A stretch of DNA of 12,039 bases from Nitrospira sp. (GTDB taxonomy: Bacteria; Nitrospirota; Nitrospiria; Nitrospirales; Nitrospiraceae): positions 1 to 12,039 of the forward strand of contig JAIWOH010000170.1 in assembly GCA_020216985.1 (NCBI GenBank). Direction: 5' to 3'. Numbering within the stretch: position 1 is the first letter of the stretch; each line of letters opens with the position of its first letter. This document shows positions 6,571 to 12,039 of the stretch, piece after piece. Made by a program: the position numbers and the translations under genes. The notes under the pieces were generated by a model, which searched no databases, was not told the DNA's origin, and saw only the letters and a list, made by a program, of their open reading frames with translations.

Positions 6571-8013
6571 CTACTTCAACCCCTGCCCAGCAGTCCTTGG
6601 CATGAACATCTCAAAGATGCTGGGCTCGCGCTCAGTATAGTCAGGCGGGAAGAAGTTGAATCGCCGCCACAATTCATACCACAGCGGGACGCGATTCAGA
6701 ATGACCCAGCCCAGAACCTTCGTCCCTTGCCGAACCCGTGACTGGTCGGGCCATGGTTGCGAATCTTCCGGGTCTGGTACCACCCAGAATCTAAAATTGC
6801 CTTTGCCGTCGTCGATCTGATCGACGACTCGAATGATGCCGGTCCGCGTGCCTGCCATCAATTCAGGCCACGCCGGCAAGGGGATCGCCGGAACTCCAAA
6901 GAACAGAATCTTCACCTTTCGTCCCGGTGTCAAGAGAGGAGCATCCAGCCCTTCGGCCCTCATTTCAATCGCGACGTCCTCCGCTTTGGGAGACAGTGTG
7001 ACGAGTGTCTCTCCTTGTTTGACGGTCTCCATGATGCCGATCCTTGCTTGCCTGACCACGGTCCCGTCCATCGTCGCATAGATCTTAGCTGCTTCAATAC
7101 GCCGTTGATTGTTTTGCAGACGAACCGTGACGTCCGCCAGCTCATCCGCTGCTTTCGCAGCACTTGCAACCGCCTGGTCACGAGCGGCTTCCGCCTCTAT
7201 CAATCGCTGCCATACCTCGGCAGAGACCTGATCTCGACCAAATGCCAATGCCGACCTTGCTTGTTCGGCCGCCTTTAGATTGGCCTGCGCGGCTTGCAGG
7301 GCGGCCTGTGCCGTCACCTCAGCTTGAATCGTCAACTCAAGTTCCCGTTGGGAAACCAATCCGTCCTTGACGAGCTGTCGGTGTCGATCGACGTTGAGCA
7401 GTGCGGTGGTCAAATCGATTTTGGCAGCCTCAAGCTTTTGCTGGGCTTCACGCACTCTGTTCTCCGCCTCGACCACCCTTGCGTCGGCAGAAGGAACCGC
7501 GGCTTTGACTAAGTTTCTCATTTCTCCAATCCGCTTATTTAACTGCTCGGCCCTAGCCAGAGCCGCTTCCCGTTGCTGCTGCAGGGCGATCTTTCGCTGC
7601 TCCAACAGGGAAATGAGTTCTGGCGCCATGAAATTCGGGTCATAGTCTTCAAGCTCGGCGATGAGGTCGCCTTTCTTCACCGGCATACCCTCATAAATAT
7701 GCCAAGCCTTTAGTCGACCGGTGATGCGGGATTCAATGTTTTGCGGTCGTTCATACGGCGTATAAGCCGAGACTTTCCCTGTGGCGCTGATCGTCTGCGT
7801 CCACGGGACGAACTCGACGATAATCAGTATTAGAAGAAGAATAGTTAACGTCACCCGTGAAGAGCCGAGTAAACTTCTTGGCACTTTTACGGCCTGCCAT
7901 GATGACATATTGGCCACACTGCCCATCATGTCGACATCAACGGCCGCAATCCCTGGCCCCGGTTGTGATACCACAAGCGATCTTTCTTCTGAATTACCTT
8001 GTTGGCGAGCCAT
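6571..8013 (-). CDS. HlyD-family periplasmic adaptor (membrane fusion protein)
   Basis: A 480-residue adaptor that would link the inner-membrane ABC protein to a TolC-type outer-membrane channel. A cytosolic N-terminus of about 53 residues is followed by one transmembrane helix (about 54-70, VTLTILLLILIIVEFV). The first half of the lipoyl/barrel-sandwich domain follows (about 88-125, ending GMPVKKGDLIAELEDYDP). A long Ala/Glu/Gln-rich coiled-coil hairpin then runs from about 132 to 308. The second lipoyl half is near 310-342 (IYATMDGTVV to GETLVTLSP), and a beta-barrel region runs to the end. The start ATG 8013 has a strong GGGAGG 4 nt upstream. It lies 39 bp after the ABC gene and is the last gene before the terminator. 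The length fits type I secretion adaptors. The transported substrate is unknown. Confidence 0.9.
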   Translation of the reverse strand: MARQQGNSEERSLVVSQPGPGIAAVDVDMMGSVANMSSWQAVKVPRSLLGSSRVTLTILLLILIIVEFVPWTQTISATGKVSAYTPYERPQNIESRITGRLKAWHIYEGMPVKKGDLIAELEDYDPNFMAPELISLLEQRKIALQQQREAALARAEQLNKRIGEMRNLVKAAVPSADARVVEAENRVREAQQKLEAAKIDLTTALLNVDRHRQLVKDGLVSQRELELTIQAEVTAQAALQAAQANLKAAEQARSALAFGRDQVSAEVWQRLIEAEAARDQAVASAAKAADELADVTVRLQNNQRRIEAAKIYATMDGTVVRQARIGIMETVKQGETLVTLSPKAEDVAIEMRAEGLDAPLLTPGRKVKILFFGVPAIPLPAWPELMAGTRTGIIRVVDQIDDGKGNFRFWVVPDPEDSQPWPDQSRVRQGTKVLGWVILNRVPLWYELWRRFNFFPPDYTEREPSIFEMFMPRTAGQGLK

Positions 8014-8052
8014 GGAGCCTCCCTTAATTCGCTGTTACATGACAACAGTCAG

Positions 8053-9729
8053 TTACATATGGGCATGATGCAGCATCACACGACGATCGGCATGATCCGT
8101 CAAGTTGGGATCAGTGGACACAAAAATCACCGACCATGGTTCTTCTTTTGCACAGAGTCGACGCAAGATCCTCTCCCTCAGCGAGGGCTCAAGACTGTGA
8201 ATCAGACCGTCGAAGATCAGGACTTGAGGCCGACCAAGAATAGCCCTGGCAAGGAGGATTTGGACGGCATGACTTGGCGAAATGGCTTCGCCCAGTTCCG
8301 AGATATCCGATTTGATGCCTTGAGGAAGGACATCGATATCTTCTTCGAGTTCTGTAAACCGGAGCGCCCATATGATGTCGTCATACGTAACGTAGGATCG
8401 TCCGAGCACGATATTGTCTTCTATGGTCCCTTTCAACAGAGAAAGCTGAGAATCAATCATGACGCTCCGACATTGACTGAGGACGGTGGGATCGATGTAT
8501 CGCAAATCAACCCCGTTATATTGGACAACACCGCTGGTCGGCGCCTCCAACCCGCCCAGCACCCTGGCCAACGCCGTTTTGGCCGTAGTGGTACGGGCAT
8601 AAATCCCAAGCTTTTCTCCCGGAGCGACATCCAAATTGAAACCATCAAACACGGACGCGCCGTCATGAACCAGCCCCACGCTTTTGCAGGTGACTCGGAT
8701 CCCCTCGTTCAGATGCGCGGGCAATGCGACCGTCGACGCGGCGGGGAGCGGATCACGCTGAAGCGAGAAGAAATCGCTCAGTTCCATGACGGCCGTGAAG
8801 AAATAATACACGTGGCCCATGTTTTTGATCAGCGAGTCGAAATTCAGCACCAGCGCGCCAACCACCACTTCGGCCGCCACTAACTGCCCAAGGGTCATTT
8901 GCCCCTGCGCCATCAGCCATCCGGCAAGCGCCAATGCACCGGCTTGCGCGACGGCTTGTCCGGAGACAGAACCGATATATTGACGCAACAAGACCCGAAT
9001 TCTCGCCTTTCGAGTTTCGGTGTAGCGGTTAACAAGTTGGTCGGTCTTCTGCATGATCCAGGCAGAACTGTCTGTTGCCTTCAACTGCAGAATATTGCGC
9101 GAGATATCCTGCATCCAATCGAAGACCTCATACTTAGCCTCGGCCATATCCATCGTCGTCCGCAACGCGCCGCGGGAAAGAACAAAAAATGTGATGGCAA
9201 AGCCGACCATCAGCAACATGTCGTACACAAGAAAATAAGGGTGATAAATCACCAGCAGGACCATGCCTACCGTCCCGCCCACGACGACGTTCACCAAGTC
9301 GATGAGGAGCGTGGATAAAGCACGCTGCATGAACACGATCTCAATAAAGCGGTTGGCCGCTTCAGGCCTAAAGCCTTGGAAGCGATAGCGCGGAAGCTGT
9401 TGAGCCATGGCAATGGCCACCCTGGCAAAGATCCGCCGCTGGACGATTTCAACCGCATAGAAGTGGAACGTCTTGAACATGCCGACGAACAGCAAGACCG
9501 CCAGCATGATGCCGGTCAACGTCCAAATCATCACAGGCTGAACAGCATAAGAGAAGGTGCTGACGAGCTCTTGAACCGTTAAGGGGACGATAAGGGAGAA
9601 CAGTCCAATCGCGAGAGCATAGGCCAGGATAACGGTGAGCAATTTTTTCTCGACACGCGACCCTACAGAGAGCTGTCTCATCAGTGCTTGAAACAAGTTC
9701 GGATAGCTTGAACCGTAAGGCTCTTTCAT
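8053..9729 (-). CDS. ABC exporter, fused permease and degenerate nucleotide-binding domain
   Basis: A 558-residue inner-membrane protein with a six-helix exporter permease (about 30-310) joined to a nucleotide-binding domain (about 345-558). There is no N-terminal C39 peptidase domain. The ATPase domain is recognisable along its length (GEKLGI before Walker A, GTIEDNI, LLARAILGRPQVLIFD, HADRR near the end) but its catalytic motifs are altered. Walker A reads ARTTTAKTA (378-386) instead of GxxGxGKST, keeping only Lys384. The signature LSGGQ is ISPSH (483-487). The residue after Walker B Asp507 is Gly508 instead of Glu. The D-loop SALD is HSLE (511-514). The H-loop His is Thr539. The Q-loop Gln is shifted or lost (S427-Q428). 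No frameshift or stop interrupts the frame. ATG 9729 is chosen because AGGGGG lies 5 nt upstream; GTG 9780 has no such site. Probably a pseudo-ATPase subunit of the export system, or one half of a heterodimer. Confidence 0.88.
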   Translation of the reverse strand: MKEPYGSSYPNLFQALMRQLSVGSRVEKKLLTVILAYALAIGLFSLIVPLTVQELVSTFSYAVQPVMIWTLTGIMLAVLLFVGMFKTFHFYAVEIVQRRIFARVAIAMAQQLPRYRFQGFRPEAANRFIEIVFMQRALSTLLIDLVNVVVGGTVGMVLLVIYHPYFLVYDMLLMVGFAITFFVLSRGALRTTMDMAEAKYEVFDWMQDISRNILQLKATDSSAWIMQKTDQLVNRYTETRKARIRVLLRQYIGSVSGQAVAQAGALALAGWLMAQGQMTLGQLVAAEVVVGALVLNFDSLIKNMGHVYYFFTAVMELSDFFSLQRDPLPAASTVALPAHLNEGIRVTCKSVGLVHDGASVFDGFNLDVAPGEKLGIYARTTTAKTALARVLGGLEAPTSGVVQYNGVDLRYIDPTVLSQCRSVMIDSQLSLLKGTIEDNIVLGRSYVTYDDIIWALRFTELEEDIDVLPQGIKSDISELGEAISPSHAVQILLARAILGRPQVLIFDGLIHSLEPSLRERILRRLCAKEEPWSVIFVSTDPNLTDHADRRVMLHHAHM

Positions 9730-9747
9730 GAACACCCCCTGTGATTT

Positions 9748-9775
9748 AAAAATGAGGGATCGGCCTTTACCCTCA
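9748..9775 (-). terminator. Terminator-like hairpin between the TolC-like and ABC genes (possible attenuator)
   Basis: On the minus strand TGAGGG (9775-9770) pairs perfectly with CCCTCA (9758-9753) around an 11-nt loop that contains GGCC, followed at once by TTTTT (9752-9748). The hairpin lies in the 54-bp gap after the TolC-like stop and just before the ABC Shine-Dalgarno. The short stem suggests partial termination, which would lower ABC and adaptor output relative to the outer-membrane channels. Confidence 0.45.
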
Positions 9776-9783
9776 CACACCCT

Positions 9784-11382
9784 TTAATCACGTCCCTGCA
9801 GCTTTCGGCCCGACAAACCGGCCGCGGTGGCAGGATCACCGTATTTCGCCAAAATGCTATCGGGCACAGGCTTCGACAGCGCCCCCTTGGCCCATAAATA
9901 GCCTCCCCGTGCCAAGTCATAATCGTATTGTGCCTGATACAGCTCGTAAGCAGCCTCGACGGCATTCCGCTCTCGCAGATTCACGAACAAGAGACTGGTT
10001 ACACCCATGTCGAATCGCTTCTGCTCACCGGCCAACAAAGTCTGCGCCAATTGATACGCTTCTCTGGCCGCTTTCACCCGGTCCCTGGCCCGCACGATGG
10101 CGGACACCCAGTTATCAACGTCGAGGCTGACTTTTTGCTCGGCATTCCACAGGTCATACGTCAGTCGTTCTTGCTCGGCCTCTGCATGGGCCACCTTGCC
10201 ACGGGCTTCTCGGTTGAACAACGGCATGCTGAGTACGGTTCCTACCCGGTAGCCGAATCCTCCAATCCAGTAGATACCCCCCACCGATCGCCCGCCCTCA
10301 ACCGTCAGCTTAGGAAGCAGTTTGTTCTTGGCCAGTTTGAGATCAATGTTGTTCATCCGAACGTCGATCGCCAGCTTGCGCACTTCCGGGCGGTCTTCCT
10401 TAGCTGCAACTTTGGCCTCGACGATTTCATCTTCAGTCGGCAAGGGTGTTTCCCCCCCGAACTCCGGCGCCCACTCAGGCAGAGGAGTAATCGGTTCCTC
10501 CTTTTCCCAAAGGAATAGAGACAGTTTGTACTGTTCATATTCCAATTTTCGTTGAGCGGCAATGGCGGCCTCGCGCCGTCGCTGGACTTCTTGACCTGCC
10601 TCAACGACATCGAGCGGTGACACCAGCCCCGCCTTTGCTTTCCCCTCAATGAACACAAGGCGATCCTCCGCGACCCGCAGAGCCTGTTTTTGAACCTCGG
10701 CCTGCTTGACCGCCAACTGCCAATCCCAGTACTGCACGGCCCCGGCCAAGAACAGATCTTGCCGCGTCTGCGCAACTTTGACCTCAGCTAACGGTCCAGC
10801 CAGTTCGGCCTGCTGGAACTCGGCGAACTCATCGTTGATCATGAAGCCGCGCAGCAGATTGAATTCTCCGCCAAAGATGGCCATTTGATTTGGATAAAAA
10901 AGTTCGAGATCCTCAGGGAACGCCACTGGTCCTCCATGCGGAGAACGAGAAATAGCCCCTGAACTCGAGACGGTCGCACGATCTCCAAAACCGTGACGGA
11001 TACCGCCGAAAATATTGAACCCATAGGGGTGCCCAATCTTGAGCATGGTATCGCTATAACCAGCCACCAGGGTATTCGGCACACCTTGTACGTTCGTCAG
11101 GTTCCACGTTTGAAACCGGTCGACTTCGACCTCGTTTCGCAATTTCGGCTCCCAGGCCCCCAGCGCCTTCAAGATCTTCGCTCGAGCCTGCGCCCGTTCC
11201 AATCCAGTCGCTCGAATCAATGGATGAGTCAACTCAATCCTGGCCAGCACCTCTTCAATGGTCAGTGGAGCGGTTCGTATCGGAGCCTGCTTCGATGATC
11301 CCATGACCGTTGGCGCTTCCGCCAAGACGGTCACCGGTATCCAGACCAACGAGACTAATAACGCTACCAACAAAGCGATCAC
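9784..11382 (-). CDS. TolC-family outer-membrane efflux protein
   Basis: A 532-residue outer-membrane channel, somewhat longer than typical TolC (about 430-490). A signal peptide is visible (hydrophobic 2-20, cleavage likely after VLA at 21). The mature protein starts with a linker and then the first outer-membrane-efflux repeat (LTIEEVLARIELTHPLIRAT near 40-59). Coiled-coil stretches rich in Ala, Glu and Gln lie at about 185-290 and 395-500. The second repeat holds KRFDMGVTSLLFVNLRERNAVEAA (455-478), the family's C-terminal helix pattern. The start is GTG 11382, with AAAGGAG 9 nt upstream; no better start precedes it. It follows a paralogue by 25 bp and precedes the ABC and HlyD-type genes, so it should be the outer-membrane part of this exporter. 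Insert-like Gly-rich segments at 120-150 differ from standard TolC. Confidence 0.9.
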   Translation of the reverse strand: MIALLVALLVSLVWIPVTVLAEAPTVMGSSKQAPIRTAPLTIEEVLARIELTHPLIRATGLERAQARAKILKALGAWEPKLRNEVEVDRFQTWNLTNVQGVPNTLVAGYSDTMLKIGHPYGFNIFGGIRHGFGDRATVSSSGAISRSPHGGPVAFPEDLELFYPNQMAIFGGEFNLLRGFMINDEFAEFQQAELAGPLAEVKVAQTRQDLFLAGAVQYWDWQLAVKQAEVQKQALRVAEDRLVFIEGKAKAGLVSPLDVVEAGQEVQRRREAAIAAQRKLEYEQYKLSLFLWEKEEPITPLPEWAPEFGGETPLPTEDEIVEAKVAAKEDRPEVRKLAIDVRMNNIDLKLAKNKLLPKLTVEGGRSVGGIYWIGGFGYRVGTVLSMPLFNREARGKVAHAEAEQERLTYDLWNAEQKVSLDVDNWVSAIVRARDRVKAAREAYQLAQTLLAGEQKRFDMGVTSLLFVNLRERNAVEAAYELYQAQYDYDLARGGYLWAKGALSKPVPDSILAKYGDPATAAGLSGRKLQGRD

Positions 11383-11383
11383 G

Positions 11384-11398
11384 AAAGGAGACTCCTTT
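11384..11398 (-). promoter_or_regulatory. Palindrome containing the ribosome-binding site of the second TolC-like gene
   Basis: The minus strand reads AAAGGAG-T-CTCCTTT, a perfect 7-bp inverted repeat. Its left arm is the Shine-Dalgarno of the GTG start at 11382. Folded (5-bp stem, 5-nt loop), the site would be sequestered. A ribosome terminating at 11408, 10 bp away, could open it. This predicts translational coupling of the two channel genes. A DNA-binding palindrome is a less likely reading. Confidence 0.45.
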
Positions 11399-11407
11399 GT
11401 TGTCGAA

Positions 11408-12039
11408 TTAATCGCGCCCCGGTTGTTTGTAACCGTTCTTACCCGCCGCCGTCAGCGGATCTCCGTATTTCGCCAACACCGTATCCCCTACCGGCTTCGA
11501 CAAGGCCCCCCTCGCCAAGAGCAGGCCGCCTCGCGCCAAATCATAATCGTACCGCGCTTGATAGAGTTCAAACGCCGCCTCGACGGCATTCTGTTCTCGC
11601 AAATTCACGAATAAAATGCTGGAGATTCCCATATCGAATCGTTTTCTCTCGCCCTCTTCCAGAGCCTTGGCCAGTCGATAGGCTTCTGTCGCCGCTCGTA
11701 CCCGATCTCGAGCCCGAACGATCGCCGAGAGCCAGTTGTCCACATCGATACTCACTTGCTGTTCGGCATACACCTGGCTCAAGACCAACCGTTGTTGCTC
11801 CGCCTCCGCATACAAGACTTTCCCTCGGCCCTCCCGTTGGAAGAGCGGCATGGCAAACTGTGTCGCATAGCGATATCCCACGCCTACGATCCAGTCCGCA
11901 GGCGCATCCATCCGCCCTCCCTCAAAATCAAATTTGGGAAGCAAGTAGTTCTTAGCCAGTTTGAGATCGATGTTGTTCATCTTGGCTTCAATGTACAGCG
12001 CTCGCACTTCCGGCCGATCTTCCTTCGCCTCAACTTTAT
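11408..12039 (-). CDS. TolC-family outer-membrane efflux protein, N-terminal part missing at window edge
   Basis: The frame is open through the right edge (codons beyond 12007 read KVEAKEDRPEVR, matching the neighbour), so the gene continues outside the window and about 210 C-terminal residues are seen. It is clearly paralogous to the gene at 9784-11382. Shared stretches include MNNIDLKLAKN, SAIVRARDRV, KRFDMG, LFVNLRE, NAVEAA, YDYDLARGG, GALSKPV, LAKYGDP and the terminal GRD. By eye roughly two thirds of the aligned residues are identical. It would be a second outer-membrane channel in the same operon. The internal ATG at 12007 is not the start. Confidence 0.9.
   Translation of the reverse strand, partial: KVEAKEDRPEVRALYIEAKMNNIDLKLAKNYLLPKFDFEGGRMDAPADWIVGVGYRYATQFAMPLFQREGRGKVLYAEAEQQRLVLSQVYAEQQVSIDVDNWLSAIVRARDRVRAATEAYRLAKALEEGERKRFDMGISSILFVNLREQNAVEAAFELYQARYDYDLARGGLLLARGALSKPVGDTVLAKYGDPLTAAGKNGYKQPGRD

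Noticed and set aside
8032..8058. Small stem CTGTT/AACAG and a repeated GTTACAT between the ABC and HlyD-type genes
   Set aside because: Too short to separate from chance and not followed by a U-run on the minus strand.
7999..8883. 294-codon plus-strand frame
   Set aside because: Shadow of the ABC gene, with no recognisable motif and no ribosome-binding site pattern.
9730..9780. GTG start for the ABC gene 17 codons upstream
   Set aside because: It lacks a properly spaced Shine-Dalgarno, whereas ATG 9729 has AGGGGG at 5 nt; the extra codons would also cover the terminator-like hairpin.
9928..10518. 196-codon plus-strand frame within the TolC-like gene
   Set aside because: Antisense shadow; the minus strand has a signal peptide and the TolC repeat pattern.

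Overview
The window looks like chromosomal DNA of a Gram-negative, fairly GC-rich bacterium. Outer-membrane TolC-type channels and a periplasmic adaptor require two membranes. The overall style of the genes suggests Nitrospira or a close relative, but that assignment is inference from recognition and rests on no database search.

Layout, left to right. (1) Positions 1-710, minus strand: a gene cut by the left edge that encodes a DUF692/MNIO-type TIM-barrel protein. (2) Positions 844-4513, plus strand: four genes, namely a CBS-pair protein with a PilZ-like tail, a LOG/PpnN-type nucleotide hydrolase with its own good sigma70 promoter, a DHH/DHHA1 phosphoesterase, and a rhomboid protease tightly linked to the DHH gene. 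(3) Positions 4492-6265, minus strand: purE-purK, two consecutive steps of purine synthesis. The purK 3' end overlaps the rhomboid 3' end by 22 bp. (4) Positions 6521-6550: a strong intrinsic terminator that closes the operon to its right. (5) Positions 6571-12039, minus strand: an operon read right to left, encoding a TolC-like protein (cut by the right edge), a second TolC-like paralogue, an ABC exporter with fused permease and nucleotide-binding domain, and an HlyD-type adaptor. Together these make a type I secretion or efflux apparatus. No substrate gene is visible.

The most striking observation is the ABC protein at 8053-9729. Its nucleotide-binding domain aligns from end to end with normal exporters. 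However, the Walker A glycines, the LSGGQ signature, the catalytic glutamate after Walker B, the D-loop and the switch histidine are all replaced. It looks like a pseudo-ATPase inside an otherwise intact export operon, beside duplicated outer-membrane channels. Further points are two intercistronic hairpins that embed Shine-Dalgarno sequences, a terminator-like hairpin between the TolC and ABC genes, an inverted repeat over the LOG promoter, and the divergent MNIO protein. No tRNA, rRNA, CRISPR array or insertion sequence was seen.
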